64,000 bases of DNA from Citrobacter amalonaticus (GTDB lineage: Bacteria > Pseudomonadota > Gammaproteobacteria > Enterobacterales > Enterobacteriaceae): NCBI RefSeq assembly GCF_002918555.1, contig NZ_PQMB01000006.1:124001-188000 (forward strand), in the 5' to 3' direction. Shown here in pieces: positions 17,283 through 27,357 of the stretch (its first letter is position 1; each line of letters starts with the position of its first letter). A program made the position numbers and the translations under genes. The notes below the pieces were generated by a model. It made no database searches. It had not been told where the DNA came from and saw nothing but the letters and a program-made list of their open reading frames with translations.

Positions 17283-20200
17283 ATGACAGAACAACAAAAA
17301 TTGACTTTCCACTCCCTGCAACAACAGCTGAGTTCGCTGATGCTGCGCGACCGGCAGCGTTTTGCCCGTCGTTTACACGGCGTGAAGAAGGTTAAAAATC
17401 CTGATGCACAACAGGCCATTTACCAGGATATGGCGAAAGAGATTGCCCAGGCAGCCGGTAAAGTCGTGCTACGCGAAGCGGCCCGACCAGAGATAACATA
17501 CCCGGAAAATCTGCCTGTCAGCCAGAAAAAGCAGGATATCCTGGAAGCGATACGCGATAACCAGGTGGTGATTGTCGCCGGGGAAACGGGGTCAGGGAAA
17601 ACCACCCAGCTGCCTAAAATCTGTATGGAGCTGGGGCGCGGGCTGAAGGGGCTGATTGGCCACACTCAGCCACGTCGTCTGGCGGCACGTACCGTCGCTA
17701 ACCGTATTGCCGAAGAGCTGCAAACGGAGCCGGGCGGCTGCATCGGGTATAAAGTCCGTTTCAGCGATCGCGTCAGCGATAATACGATGGTCAAGCTGAT
17801 GACCGATGGAATTCTGCTGGCTGAAATTCAGCAGGACAGGCTGCTGATGCAGTATGACACCATCATCATTGATGAAGCGCATGAACGCAGTCTGAATATT
17901 GATTTTTTGCTGGGTTACCTGAAAGAATTGCTTCCGCGTCGCCCGGATCTGAAAATTATTATCACTTCGGCGACCATCGATCCGGAGCGTTTTTCTCGTC
18001 ACTTCAACAACGCGCCGATTATTGAGGTTTCCGGGCGCACGTATCCGGTGGAAGTGCGCTATCGCCCAATCGTTGAAGAGGCGGACGATACCGAACGCGA
18101 TCAGCTGCAGGCGATTTTCGACGCGGTGGATGAGCTGGGACGCGAAAGCCCCGGCGATATTCTGATTTTTCTGAGCGGAGAGCGCGAAATTCGTGATACT
18201 GCCGATGCGCTCACTAAGCTCAATTTACGCCATACCGAAGTGCTGCCGCTGTATGCGCGGCTCTCAAACAGCGAACAGAACCGCGTCTTCCAGTCCCACA
18301 GCGGACGCCGTATTGTGCTGGCGACTAACGTGGCGGAAACCTCGCTCACGGTGCCCGGCATCAAGTATGTTATCGATCCCGGTACGGCGCGCATCAGCCG
18401 CTACAGCTATCGCACCAAAGTACAACGCCTGCCTATTGAGCCGGTTTCGCAGGCCTCGGCAAACCAGCGCAAAGGGCGCTGTGGACGTGTGTCAGAGGGG
18501 ATCTGTATTCGTCTTTATTCAGAAGATGATTTCCTGTCACGCCCGGAGTTTACCGATCCGGAGATTTTACGTACTAACCTGGCGTCCGTTATTTTGCAGA
18601 TGACCGCGCTGGGACTTGGCGATATCGCCGCATTCCCGTTTGTCGAAGCGCCGGACAAGCGCAACATCCAGGATGGTGTACGCCTGCTGGAAGAGCTGGG
18701 GGCGATTACTACCGATGAGCAGCAGACGGCTTACAAGCTGACGCCACAGGGAAGGCAGTTGTCTCAACTGCCCGTGGATCCACGCCTGGCGAGAATGGTG
18801 CTGGAGGCACAGAAGCACGGCTGCGTGCGCGAGGCGATGATCATCACTTCAGCGCTCTCTATTCAGGATCCGCGCGAGCGTCCCGTGGATAAGCAGCAGG
18901 CATCCGACGAAAAACATCGTCGCTTCCACGATAAAGAATCCGATTTTCTTGCATTTGTAAACCTGTGGAACTACCTCGGCGAGCAGCAGAAAGCGCTCTC
19001 TTCAAATGCTTTTCGCCGCCTCTGCCGGACGGACTACCTGAACTATCTTCGGGTGCGCGAGTGGCAGGATATCTATACCCAGCTGCGCCAGGTGGTGAAA
19101 GAGCTGGGGATCCCGGTGAACAGCGAGCCGGCAGAGTATCGCGAAATTCATATTGCGTTGCTGACCGGGCTGCTGTCGCATATCGGTATGAAAGATGCTG
19201 ATAAGCAGGAGTTTACCGGCGCGCGCAACGCACGCTTCTCCATCTTCCCGGGGTCTGGTTTATTCAAAAAGCCGCCGAAGTGGACGATGGTCGCGGAACT
19301 GGTGGAAACCAGCCGTCTGTGGGGACGGATTGCCGCCCGCATCGATCCCGAATGGGTCGAGCCAGTCGCTCAGCATCTGATTAAGCGTTCTTACAGTGAG
19401 CCGCACTGGGAGCGGGCGCAGGGTGCCGTGATGGCGACGGAAAAGGTGACCGTTTACGGTCTGCCGATTGTCGCGGCGCGTAAAGTAAACTACAGCCCCA
19501 TCGATCCGGCGCTGTGCCGCGAGCTGTTTATCCGCCATGCGCTGGTCGAAGGCGACTGGCAGACGCGCCACGCGTTCTTCCGCGAAAACCTGAAGCTGCG
19601 CGCAGAGGTCGAGGAGCTGGAACACAAGTCACGCCGTCGCGACATTCTGGTGGACGACGAAGCGTTGTTTGAGTTCTACGACCAGCGCATCAGCCATGAC
19701 GTCATTTCCGCCCGCCACTTTGACAGCTGGTGGAAGAAGGTCGGTCGCGAAACGCCGGATCTGCTCAACTTTGAAAAGAGTATGCTCATCAAAGAGGGCG
19801 CAGAAAAAATCAGCAAGCTGGATTACCCAAACTTCTGGCATCAGGGCAACCTGAAGCTGCGCCTGAGCTACCAGTTTGAGCCAGGGGCGGATGCTGATGG
19901 CGTCACCGTCCACATTCCGCTGCCGTTGCTGAATCAGGTAGAGGAGAGTGGGTTTGAATGGCAGATCCCCGGGCTGCGTCGTGAACTGGTGATTGCGCTG
20001 ATTAAATCGCTGCCGAAGCCGGTTCGGCGCAACTTTGTTCCTGCGCCCAACTATGCCGAAGCGTTTTTAGGCCGCGTGACGCCGCTGGAATTGCCGTTGC
20101 TGGATGCGCTGGAGCGCGAACTGCGTCGGATGACCGGTGTGACGGTTGACCGTGAAGACTGGCACTGGGATCAGGTACCCGATCATCTGAAAATAACGTT

Positions 20201-21185
20201 CCGCGTAACAGACGACAAGCATAAGAAACTGCAGGAAGGGCGTTCCCTGCAGGATCTGAAAGATGTGCTGAAGGGTAAAGTGCAGGAAACGCTCTCCGCG
20301 GTGGCCGATGATGGTATTGAGCAGAGCGGGCTGCATATCTGGAGCTTTGGTCAGTTACCGGAAAGCTACGAGCAGAAACGTGGCAACTACAAGGTGAAAG
20401 CGTGGCCAGCGCTGGTGGACGAACGCGACAGCGTCGCCATTAAGCTGTTTGATAATCCACTGGAACAGCAGCAGGCGATGTGGTGTGGATTACGCCGTCT
20501 GCTGTTGTTGAATATTCCCTCGCCGATCAAATATCTGCACGAGAAGCTGCCGAATAAAGCCAAGCTGGGTCTCTATTTTAACCCTTATGGTAAGGTGCTG
20601 GAGCTGATAGACGACTGCATCTCCTGTGGGGTTGACCAGCTCATTGACGCCAACGGGGGGCCGGTGTGGACCGAAGAGGGCTTCACCGCGCTGCATGAAA
20701 AAGTACGCGCCGGGCTGAACGATACCGTTGTCGATATCGCGAAGCAGGTTGAGCAGATCCTCACCGCCGTGTTCAATATCAACAAACGTCTGAAAGGGCG
20801 GGTGGATATGACGATGGCGCTGGGTCTTTCGGACATCAAAGCGCAAATGAGCGGGCTGGTGTACCGGGGTTTTGTCACCGGCAACGGTTTCAAACGTCTC
20901 GGCGATACGCTGCGCTATCTGCAGGCGATTGAAAAACGCCTGGAGAAACTGGCTATCGATCCGCATCGCGATCGGGCTCAGATGCTGAAAGTTGAAAGCG
21001 TGCAGCAGGCATGGCAGCAGTGGATTAACAAACTGCCGCCTGCGCGTCGTGAAGATGAAGAGGTCAAAGCGATCCGCTGGATGATTGAGGAGCTGCGGGT
21101 CAGCTACTTTGCACAACAGCTGGGGACGCCGTATCCCATCTCGGATAAACGCATTTTGCAGGCGATGGAGCAGATTAGCGGCTAA
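17283..21185 (+). CDS. hrpA: ATP-dependent RNA helicase HrpA
   Basis: DEAH-box 3'-5' RNA helicase that acts on collided ribosomes and in mRNA processing. 1300 residues, the full family length. Walker A GETGSGKTTQ at residues 100-109, DEAH in IIDEAHERS near 197, SATI motif III, then QRKGRCGRV motif VI in the second RecA domain. HA2 and OB-fold regions and the long HrpA-specific C-terminal domain follow (DUF3418 type, ending WMIEELRVSYFAQQLGTPYP). Monocistronic. A repetitive extragenic palindrome follows the stop. Confidence 0.98.
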   Translation: MTEQQKLTFHSLQQQLSSLMLRDRQRFARRLHGVKKVKNPDAQQAIYQDMAKEIAQAAGKVVLREAARPEITYPENLPVSQKKQDILEAIRDNQVVIVAGETGSGKTTQLPKICMELGRGLKGLIGHTQPRRLAARTVANRIAEELQTEPGGCIGYKVRFSDRVSDNTMVKLMTDGILLAEIQQDRLLMQYDTIIIDEAHERSLNIDFLLGYLKELLPRRPDLKIIITSATIDPERFSRHFNNAPIIEVSGRTYPVEVRYRPIVEEADDTERDQLQAIFDAVDELGRESPGDILIFLSGEREIRDTADALTKLNLRHTEVLPLYARLSNSEQNRVFQSHSGRRIVLATNVAETSLTVPGIKYVIDPGTARISRYSYRTKVQRLPIEPVSQASANQRKGRCGRVSEGICIRLYSEDDFLSRPEFTDPEILRTNLASVILQMTALGLGDIAAFPFVEAPDKRNIQDGVRLLEELGAITTDEQQTAYKLTPQGRQLSQLPVDPRLARMVLEAQKHGCVREAMIITSALSIQDPRERPVDKQQASDEKHRRFHDKESDFLAFVNLWNYLGEQQKALSSNAFRRLCRTDYLNYLRVREWQDIYTQLRQVVKELGIPVNSEPAEYREIHIALLTGLLSHIGMKDADKQEFTGARNARFSIFPGSGLFKKPPKWTMVAELVETSRLWGRIAARIDPEWVEPVAQHLIKRSYSEPHWERAQGAVMATEKVTVYGLPIVAARKVNYSPIDPALCRELFIRHALVEGDWQTRHAFFRENLKLRAEVEELEHKSRRRDILVDDEALFEFYDQRISHDVISARHFDSWWKKVGRETPDLLNFEKSMLIKEGAEKISKLDYPNFWHQGNLKLRLSYQFEPGADADGVTVHIPLPLLNQVEESGFEWQIPGLRRELVIALIKSLPKPVRRNFVPAPNYAEAFLGRVTPLELPLLDALERELRRMTGVTVDREDWHWDQVPDHLKITFRVTDDKHKKLQEGRSLQDLKDVLKGKVQETLSAVADDGIEQSGLHIWSFGQLPESYEQKRGNYKVKAWPALVDERDSVAIKLFDNPLEQQQAMWCGLRRLLLLNIPSPIKYLHEKLPNKAKLGLYFNPYGKVLELIDDCISCGVDQLIDANGGPVWTEEGFTALHEKVRAGLNDTVVDIAKQVEQILTAVFNINKRLKGRVDMTMALGLSDIKAQMSGLVYRGFVTGNGFKRLGDTLRYLQAIEKRLEKLAIDPHRDRAQMLKVESVQQAWQQWINKLPPARREDEEVKAIRWMIEELRVSYFAQQLGTPYPISDKRILQAMEQISG

Positions 21186-21189
21186 CCGC

Positions 21190-21222
21190 GTGGCCCGGTA
21201 AACGCAGCGTTACCGGGCCAAC
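21190..21222. repeat. REP-like palindrome between hrpA and the MHS transporter
   Basis: GGCCCGGTAA and TTACCGGGCC pair perfectly across CGCAGCG, the layout of enterobacterial REP units. Placed between convergent genes, where it probably also acts as a transcript end. Confidence 0.65.
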
Positions 21223-21256
21223 GGTGGATATCAGGTTCCACCCGCGCTGACGAGGA

Positions 21257-22576
21257 TTACAACTCGCCAGGCTGGGCGTTGATTATCGATGTCCGTTTGA
21301 CGCGACTGGCGAAGAAAATGGCCACCAGCGAAATTACGACGGTTGTGATGAGATACCACGCCACCGGCACCCAGTCACCGTCATATTTTGCCAGTAAGCC
21401 GGTTGCAATCAGTGGGGCCGTCCCCCCGGCCAGCGCTGCGCCAATCTGGTAACCGAGCGTAATCCCGGTATAGCGAACATTGGCGCTGAAAATCTCTGAA
21501 CAGAGCGTCCCCAGAACCGCCGTAATCGGTGCCCACAGTATGCCGAACATCACCACCGTCGCCAGCATAATGCCCCAGCTGGTGCCGGTATTTAACAGCA
21601 GAAACCAGGGGACGATAAACAGTCCAAGGGCAAATACGCTGATGGCGTACATCCGCTTGCGGCCAATTTTATCCGACAGCAGCCCCATTAAAGGGATCAT
21701 CACCGTTGCTATCAGCGCGCCAATGGTCACGGCTTCCAGAACCTGAGATTTCTGGTAGGCCAGCGTCGTGGTGGCGTAGCTGACCACAAAGGTGGAGAAG
21801 ATATAGAAGGGAGCCGTTTCAACCACCTTCAGCCCGGCGGCTATCAACACTTCACGCCAGTGATGGGTCAGTGTGTCACGCAGCGGCGCTTTGGCGACCT
21901 GGCCGGACTGCTTCACTTTTTTAAAGTCCGGTGTTTCATCTATATCCCGGCGGATCCACAGCCCAAGCAGGACCAGGACAGAGCTTAGCAAAAACGGAAT
22001 ACGCCATCCCCAGGAGAGAAAATCTTCTTCACTGAACAGCGTCATCAGCGAGACAATAAATGTTGCCATCAGCATACCGATGGTGACGCCCGCTTGCGGG
22101 ATGCTGCCGAAGAAACCCTTGCGTTTTTCCGGCGCATATTCATAGGCCAGCAGCAGCGCGCCGCCCCATTCGCCACCAATCCCCATCCCCTGGATAATGC
22201 GCATCAAAATAAGCAGAACAGGCGCCCAGATGCCTATCATCTCGTAGGTGGGGAGTAAGCCGATCATGACGGTTGCTCCGCCCATCAGGGAGAGCGTTAG
22301 CACCAGCGTTTTCTTGCGCCCAATGCGATCGCCGATATGGGCAAAAATAACGCCACCAATGGGACGGATAAAAAAGGTCAGAGAAAAAGAGAGATAGGAG
22401 AGGATAAGGCCAATAACAGGATCAACCATCGGAAAGAAGATTTTATTAAAAACCAGTGCCGCCGCAGTGCCGTATAAAAAATAGTCGAACCACTCGATTG
22501 CACTGCCTGTCAGACTGGCAATAAGCACCTTTTTGTTTTTTTTCAGAATCGCAGTACTACTTTCTTGCGTTGTCAT
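21257..22576 (-). CDS. MFS transporter, metabolite:H+ symporter (MHS) family
   Basis: Inner-membrane proton symporter of 439 residues with about 12 helices. MHS hallmarks: GSAIEWFDYFLYGTAAALVF in helix 1, the loop GDRIGRKKTLVLTL between helices 2 and 3, RIIQGMGIGGEWGGA in helix 4 and LLSDKIGRKRMY in the 8-9 loop. It is closest by eye to the YdfJ/ShiA/ProP group that imports organic acids or osmolytes; substrate cannot be read. Not between hrpA and ydcF in E. coli. A 7-bp palindrome and a repeated AGGTGCAACC motif upstream are candidate operators. Confidence 0.88.
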   Translation of the reverse strand: MTTQESSTAILKKNKKVLIASLTGSAIEWFDYFLYGTAAALVFNKIFFPMVDPVIGLILSYLSFSLTFFIRPIGGVIFAHIGDRIGRKKTLVLTLSLMGGATVMIGLLPTYEMIGIWAPVLLILMRIIQGMGIGGEWGGALLLAYEYAPEKRKGFFGSIPQAGVTIGMLMATFIVSLMTLFSEEDFLSWGWRIPFLLSSVLVLLGLWIRRDIDETPDFKKVKQSGQVAKAPLRDTLTHHWREVLIAAGLKVVETAPFYIFSTFVVSYATTTLAYQKSQVLEAVTIGALIATVMIPLMGLLSDKIGRKRMYAISVFALGLFIVPWFLLLNTGTSWGIMLATVVMFGILWAPITAVLGTLCSEIFSANVRYTGITLGYQIGAALAGGTAPLIATGLLAKYDGDWVPVAWYLITTVVISLVAIFFASRVKRTSIINAQPGEL

Positions 22577-22605
22577 GGGAAATAGCCTCGGCAGTGAAAT
22601 AAGCG

Positions 22606-22639
22606 CCAGGTGGCACCTGGCAGGCGATAAGGTGCAACC
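22606..22639. promoter_or_regulatory. Candidate operator upstream of the MHS transporter
   Basis: CCAGGTG-G-CACCTGG (22606-22620) is a perfect 7-bp dyad 30 nt before the transporter start. AGGTGCAACC at 22630-22639 recurs at 22818-22827. The spacing suggests binding sites for an unidentified regulator. The rest of the 386-bp gap to ydcF (22577-22962) shows no gene. Confidence 0.4.
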
Positions 22640-22962
22640 TGTTGCGTTAAATAAGTTGTTAAATTGTTAATCAACCTAGGTTTACTTGTAACATTTGACA
22701 AGTCTTATGCGAATAAAATGGCGTAAATAAGCCGCCATTTAGCAGAGATATACTCTTTGAAACAGGTAAATGTGCCGTAAAAGCTTTAACGATGGACAAG
22801 TAGACAGGATAATCTACAGGTGCAACCGGGCGGTTTTTAGATGTTTCTGGTTATTTCACTTCTCTGACTAAAATACGGAAAATAAACTTACAACCTTTCA
22901 GAGAGATCTACTGGTTATCGCAATGGCGTCAGGTACTCTGCAAGGAACAAAGAGGAGGAACC

Positions 22963-23763
22963 ATGAACATGAGACAGTTTCCGACACTTTCCGATACCAC
23001 CATTAAGGCAATAAACACCGTCGGTCGGTGGCTGGCGCAGGATGATTTTTCCGGTGAAGCGCCTTATCCGGCAGACTGCGTAATTCTGGCCGGAAATGCG
23101 GTGATCCCAACCATCGAGGCTGCCTGTCAGATTGCTAAAGTGCAGCAAATTCCGTTGTTGATTAGCGGTGGCATTGGCCATTCCACGACGTTTCTGTACG
23201 GTGCCATTGCCAGCCATCCACGCTACAACACGATTCGGACGACCGGACGGGCCGAAGCGGCCATTCTTGCGGATATCGCTCAGCAGTTCTGGCAAATCCC
23301 CGGAGAGAAAATCTGGGTGGAAGATCGCTCCACCAACTGCGGTGAGAATGCGCGTTTTAGCTGCGCGCTGATCGCTCAGGCGGCCGGGACGCTCAATACA
23401 GCGATTATTGTGCAGGATCCGACGATGCAGCGGCGTACGGTAGCCACGTTTCGCAGGGTCACCTGCGACGATCCCGACGCGCCACGCTGGCTGAGCTTCC
23501 CGGGGTTTATTCCGGAACTGAGCAACGGGGAAGAGGGCGTTGAGTTTGTCGGGGCAGATAATGGCGTGTGGTCTGTCGATCGCTATCTCTCGCTGATCGC
23601 GGGTGAAGTGCCACGACTGCGGGATGATGAAACCGGTTATGGGCCACGGGGCCGTGATTTTATTATCCATGTGGATTTCCCGCATGATGTTGAGGTCGCC
23701 TGGCAAATCCTGAAAAGTGACGCTGAATTGATTGCTGCGCTGGCGAGTCGCTCTTTACGCTAA
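22963..23763 (+). CDS. ydcF: DUF218 (ElyC/SanA/YdcF) family protein YdcF
   Basis: 266 residues, same length as E. coli YdcF, a protein reported to bind S-adenosylmethionine with no established reaction. The start ATG at 22963 follows GAGGAGG. The DUF218 core is visible: [10 protein letters not shown] near 45-54, [37 protein letters not shown] with the family's NTxEN-type motif, and [10 protein letters not shown]. Cytosolic, unlike ElyC and SanA, because no membrane segment is seen. Lies upstream of aldA on the same strand, separated by a hairpin. Confidence 0.95.
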   Translation: MNMRQFPTLSDTTIKAINTVGRWLAQDDFSGEAPYPADCVILAGNAVIPTIEAACQIAKVQQIPLLISGGIGHSTTFLYGAIASHPRYNTIRTTGRAEAAILADIAQQFWQIPGEKIWVEDRSTNCGENARFSCALIAQAAGTLNTAIIVQDPTMQRRTVATFRRVTCDDPDAPRWLSFPGFIPELSNGEEGVEFVGADNGVWSVDRYLSLIAGEVPRLRDDETGYGPRGRDFIIHVDFPHDVEVAWQILKSDAELIAALASRSLR

Positions 23764-23800
23764 CTTTTGCCCGTTTGCGAAGGTTTTTTCCCAAACGGGC
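23764..23800 (+). terminator. Terminator-like hairpin after ydcF
   Basis: TTGCCCGTTTG pairs with CAAACGGGCA across a loop that includes TTTTTT; it lies directly after the ydcF stop and separates it from aldA. Confidence 0.55.
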
Positions 23801-23850
23801 ATTCACGCCTGCTGTTCTTATTCGCTCCCGACACACCTGGTGCGCACTTT

Positions 23851-23866
23851 TATGAACCACTTCACA
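23851..23866 (+). promoter_or_regulatory. CRP-like site upstream of aldA
   Basis: TATGA-N6-TCACA, one mismatch from the CRP consensus TGTGA-N6-TCACA, about 95 bp before the aldA start. E. coli aldA is catabolite-controlled. Confidence 0.55.
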
Positions 23867-23960
23867 TAATCTGTATTGCAGGGGATTTTGCGCTGACATG
23901 ATTGCTATTAATTAACAATGATTTTACTTGTTAAAAACATTTCAATCACAGGAGTCGCCC

Positions 23961-25400
23961 ATGTCAGTACCCGTACAACATCCTATGTATATTGATGGTC
24001 AGTTTGTGAGCTGGCACGATGACGCCTGGATCGACGTTATCAATCCGGCAACGGAAGAGGTGATTTCGCGCATTCCGGAGGGGCGGGCGGAGGATGCGCG
24101 GAAGGCCATTGACGCAGCTGAACGCGCACAGGTTGCATGGGAAGCGCTTCCGGCTATTGAACGCGCCAGTTGGCTACGCAAGATCTCTGCCGGGATTCGT
24201 GAACGGGCGAATGAAATCAGCGCGCTGATCGTGGAGGAAGGTGGGAAAACTCAGCAATTGGCTGAGGTTGAAGTCGCTTTTACCGCAGACTACCTCGACT
24301 ATATGGCCGAATGGGCGCGTCGATATGAAGGGGAAATCCTGCAAAGCGACCGTCCGGGAGAAAACATTCTCCTGTTTAAGCGGGCACTCGGCGTAACCAC
24401 CGGGATCCTGCCGTGGAATTTCCCGTTCTTCCTCATTGCCCGCAAACTGGCCCCCGCGCTGTTGACCGGCAACACCATCGTCATTAAGCCAAGTGAATTC
24501 ACGCCAAATAACGCCATTGCCTTCGCCAAAATTGTTGATGACATCGGGTTACCACGCGGAGTGTTTAATCTGGTCCTGGGACGCGGTGAAACGGTGGGTC
24601 AGGAGCTGGCTGGAAATCCAAAAGTGGCGATGGTCAGCATGACGGGCAGCGTCGCGGCGGGTGAGAAAATTATGGCGACGGCAGCGAAGAACATCACCAA
24701 AGTCTGTCTGGAGCTGGGTGGGAAAGCGCCAGCCATCGTCATGGATGATGCTAACCTTGAACTAGCGGTGAAAGCCATTGTAGATTCGCGGGTGATTAAC
24801 AGCGGGCAGGTCTGTAATTGTGCGGAGAGAGTCTACGTCCAAAAAGGGATTTACGATCTGTTTGTTAATCGTCTGGGCGAAGCGATGAAAGCAGTTCAGT
24901 TCGGCAATCCGGCTGAGCGCAATGATATCGCGATGGGGCCGTTGATTAACGCGGCGGCCCTTGAGCGGGTAGAGCAAAAAGTCGCCCGTGCGGTACAGGA
25001 AGGCGCCAGAGTGATGCTGGGTGGCAAAACGATTGAGGGTAAAGGCTATTACTATCCGCCAACGCTGCTGCTCGATGTGCGTCAGGAGATGGCCATTATG
25101 CACGAAGAGACATTTGGACCGGTTCTGCCTGTGGTGGTATTTGACACGCTGGATGAGGCCATCGCGATGGCCAATGACAGCGATTACGGTCTGACCTCCT
25201 CGATTTACACTCAGAATCTGAACGTGGCAATGAAAGCCATCAAGGGGCTGAAATTCGGCGAAACCTACATTAATCGTGAAAACTTTGAAGCAATGCAGGG
25301 CTTTCACGCTGGCTGGCGTAAATCCGGCATTGGGGGCGCAGATGGTAAACATGGTCTGAATGAGTATTTGCAGACCCAGGTGGTGTATTTACAATCCTGA
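23961..25400 (+). CDS. aldA: Lactaldehyde / glycolaldehyde dehydrogenase A
   Basis: NAD-dependent oxidation of L-lactaldehyde to L-lactate (fucose and rhamnose catabolism) and of glycolaldehyde to glycolate. 479 residues from the ATG at 23961 after CAGGAG, identical in length to the E. coli protein. ALDH signatures: GILPWNFPFFLIARK near 148-162, KPSEFTP, the Glu general base in CLELGGKAP near 251, and the catalytic Cys in SGQVCNCAERVY near 285. Preceded by a CRP-like site. Confidence 0.98.
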   Translation: MSVPVQHPMYIDGQFVSWHDDAWIDVINPATEEVISRIPEGRAEDARKAIDAAERAQVAWEALPAIERASWLRKISAGIRERANEISALIVEEGGKTQQLAEVEVAFTADYLDYMAEWARRYEGEILQSDRPGENILLFKRALGVTTGILPWNFPFFLIARKLAPALLTGNTIVIKPSEFTPNNAIAFAKIVDDIGLPRGVFNLVLGRGETVGQELAGNPKVAMVSMTGSVAAGEKIMATAAKNITKVCLELGGKAPAIVMDDANLELAVKAIVDSRVINSGQVCNCAERVYVQKGIYDLFVNRLGEAMKAVQFGNPAERNDIAMGPLINAAALERVEQKVARAVQEGARVMLGGKTIEGKGYYYPPTLLLDVRQEMAIMHEETFGPVLPVVVFDTLDEAIAMANDSDYGLTSSIYTQNLNVAMKAIKGLKFGETYINRENFEAMQGFHAGWRKSGIGGADGKHGLNEYLQTQVVYLQS

Positions 25401-25409
25401 CGCGCATTG

Positions 25410-25432
25410 CCGGGTGAGAAACGCCCGGCATC
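25410..25432 (+). terminator. Hairpin after aldA
   Basis: TGCCGGG / CCCGGCA stem (7 bp) shortly after the aldA stop; no strong T-run follows, so it is a weak terminator or REP-like unit. Confidence 0.4.
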
Positions 25433-25600
25433 TCCGTTTATACCTTTGTCGCAATCCAGTTCATCATCAATTTCGGCCATATCGCAACGGGAAACGGATC
25501 TCAAAGCCGTGCTTGCCGTGTCCAAACAGATGCGTTTCTGCTCATGGCTTCTCCTTGAGTCGCAGGAGATTGCGGAGGACGCGTATCCTCCGCCTGGCGG

Positions 25601-26602
25601 TCAGAGTTTAACGAATTTTTCCAGCGTACGGACAAGCTGGGTGACGAACCCATACTCGTTGTCGTACCAGGCGACGGTTTTCACCAGTTGTAGTTCACCC
25701 GCTTCCGTAATTTCCGTCTGCGTCGCGTCGAAGATGGAGCCAAAATGAGAGCCGATCACATCGCTGGAGACAATCTCTTCGTCGGTGTAACCAAATGACG
25801 CATTATCTGTTGTGGCTTTTTTCAGCGCATTATTAACCTCTTCGGCAGTGACTTTCTTATCGAGAATTGAAACCAGCTCGGTGACGGAACCCGTTTTGAC
25901 AGGGACGCGCTGGGCGTGCCCCTTCAGTTTGCCGCTGAGTGCCGGGATCACCAGGCCAATCGCTTTCGCTGCACCAGTCGTATGCGGAATGATGTTTTCC
26001 GCCGCCGCACGGGACGCCCGCAGGTCCTTGCCACGCGGGCCATCAACCAGAGACTGTGTCCCCGTATAGGCGTGGATGGTGGTCATGGTACCCACTTTAA
26101 TGCCAAAGTTTTCATGCAGCGCTTTAGCCATCGGGGCGAGGCAGTTAGTGGTACAGGAAGCAACGGAGACGATTGTATCGCTGGCATCCAGCGCGTCATC
26201 GTTGACGTTGAAAACAATAGTTTTCATCTCACCCGCTGGCGCGGAAATGAGGACTTTTTTTGCGCCCGCATCAATATGCGCCTGAGATTTCTCGGCGGAA
26301 GTATAAAACCCCGTACATTCGATGATGATTTCCGCACCTTTCGCTTTCCACGGGATGTTTTTTGCCTCTTTTTCAGCATAAACCGCGATGTTTTTGCCAT
26401 CGACAATGAGAGCGTCTTCGGTGAAATCAACGCTCCACGGGAAAGGACCATAGTTGGAGTCATGTTTTAACAGATAGGCAAGAATTTTAGGCGAGGTCAG
26501 GTCATTAATGGCGACAACTTCCACTCCGCTTTTGACTTCCAGCAAACGACGCAATACCAGTCGACCAATACGACCAAAACCGTTAATGCCAATTTTACTC
26601 AT
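25601..26602 (-). CDS. gapC: Glyceraldehyde-3-phosphate dehydrogenase GapC (intact)
   Basis: NAD-dependent phosphorylating GAPDH paralogue, 333 residues, full length. N-terminal NAD site [16 protein letters not shown], catalytic Cys150 in [15 protein letters not shown], His in the AYTGTQ region, and phosphate-binding residues in [11 protein letters not shown]. The gene is a pseudogene in E. coli K-12 but open throughout here. Convergent with aldA. A CRP-like site lies about 70 bp upstream of the start, which suggests glucose control. Its physiological role next to gapA is unclear. Confidence 0.95.
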   Translation of the reverse strand: MSKIGINGFGRIGRLVLRRLLEVKSGVEVVAINDLTSPKILAYLLKHDSNYGPFPWSVDFTEDALIVDGKNIAVYAEKEAKNIPWKAKGAEIIIECTGFYTSAEKSQAHIDAGAKKVLISAPAGEMKTIVFNVNDDALDASDTIVSVASCTTNCLAPMAKALHENFGIKVGTMTTIHAYTGTQSLVDGPRGKDLRASRAAAENIIPHTTGAAKAIGLVIPALSGKLKGHAQRVPVKTGSVTELVSILDKKVTAEEVNNALKKATTDNASFGYTDEEIVSSDVIGSHFGSIFDATQTEITEAGELQLVKTVAWYDNEYGFVTQLVRTLEKFVKL

Positions 26603-26669
26603 GGTTTTCTCCTGTCAGGATTTAGCAGTGCAATCTGTTTTCCCTTCCAGGCATAGTCCACTATACCGG

Positions 26670-26685
26670 TGTGAGCAATTGCACA
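26670..26685 (-). promoter_or_regulatory. CRP-like site between gapC and cybB
   Basis: TGTGA-GCAATT-GCACA, one mismatch from consensus, centred about 75 bp upstream of the gapC start and about 115 bp upstream of cybB. Confidence 0.5.
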
Positions 26686-26791
26686 TCTTGCGCCTGAACG
26701 TAACCGTCTGATAATGAGCGAAGAAAAATTAATGAATTTTTAACAAAAGCTCGCTATGTTGACGCTTTATTGTTTTTACTCAGGAAGTGTT

Positions 26792-27322
26792 ATGAGCAAT
26801 AAGTACTCTGGCCTGCAAATTGGTATTCACTGGCTGGTCTTTATTCTGGTCATTGTGGCTTACTGTGCGATGGAACTTCGTGGATTTTTCCCGCGCAGCT
26901 ATCGTCCGTGGTTCAATATGGTTCATGTCTCCTGCGGGATATCCATCCTGGTCTTGATGGTCACGCGGCTGCTGCTCAGACTGAAGTTTCGCACGCCTCC
27001 GATTGTTCCGAAGCCAAAGCCGATGATGACGGGACTGGCGCACCTTGGGCATCTGGTTATTTATCTGCTGTTTATCGTGCTGCCGATAATTGGTCTGGTG
27101 ATGATGTATAACCGGGGGAATCCCTGGATTGCGTTTGGTATGGTGATGCCCCATGCCGCTGAGGCGAATTTTGATTTCGTGGACACGTTAAAATCCTGGC
27201 ATGAGACGCTGGCAAACCTGGGATACTTTGTCATTGCGCTTCACGCAGCCGCTGCGCTGATGCATCACTATTACTGGAAGGACAATACGCTTTTGCGGAT
27301 GATGCCGCGTAAGCGCTCCTGA
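26792..27322 (+). CDS. cybB: Cytochrome b561, superoxide:quinone oxidoreductase
   Basis: Dihaem inner-membrane protein; E. coli CybB (SOO) passes electrons from superoxide to ubiquinone. 176 residues from the ATG at 26792 after GGAAGTG; the longer ORF start at 26756 lacks a site and is rejected. Four membrane helices with haem-ligand histidines visible in IGIHWLVF (helix 1), MVHVSCGISIL (helix 2), LAHLGHLVIYLLF (helix 3) and LHAAAALMHHYYW (helix 4). The C-terminus MMPRKRS is as in E. coli. Confidence 0.97.
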   Translation: MSNKYSGLQIGIHWLVFILVIVAYCAMELRGFFPRSYRPWFNMVHVSCGISILVLMVTRLLLRLKFRTPPIVPKPKPMMTGLAHLGHLVIYLLFIVLPIIGLVMMYNRGNPWIAFGMVMPHAAEANFDFVDTLKSWHETLANLGYFVIALHAAAALMHHYYWKDNTLLRMMPRKRS

Positions 27323-27328
27323 TGCTGC

Positions 27329-27357
27329 AAAGACCCTGTGAAAGCAGGGTCTTTTTT
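27329..27357 (+). terminator. Rho-independent terminator of cybB
   Basis: AAAGACCCTG / CAGGGTCTTT perfect 10-bp stem with TGAAAG loop, followed by TTT. Confidence 0.9.

Noticed and set aside
20490-21116. 208-codon minus-strand frame inside hrpA
   Set aside because: Antisense shadow of the HrpA C-terminal domain; composition follows the codon use of the plus-strand gene.
22915-23706. 263-codon minus-strand frame over ydcF
   Set aside because: Antisense shadow of ydcF.
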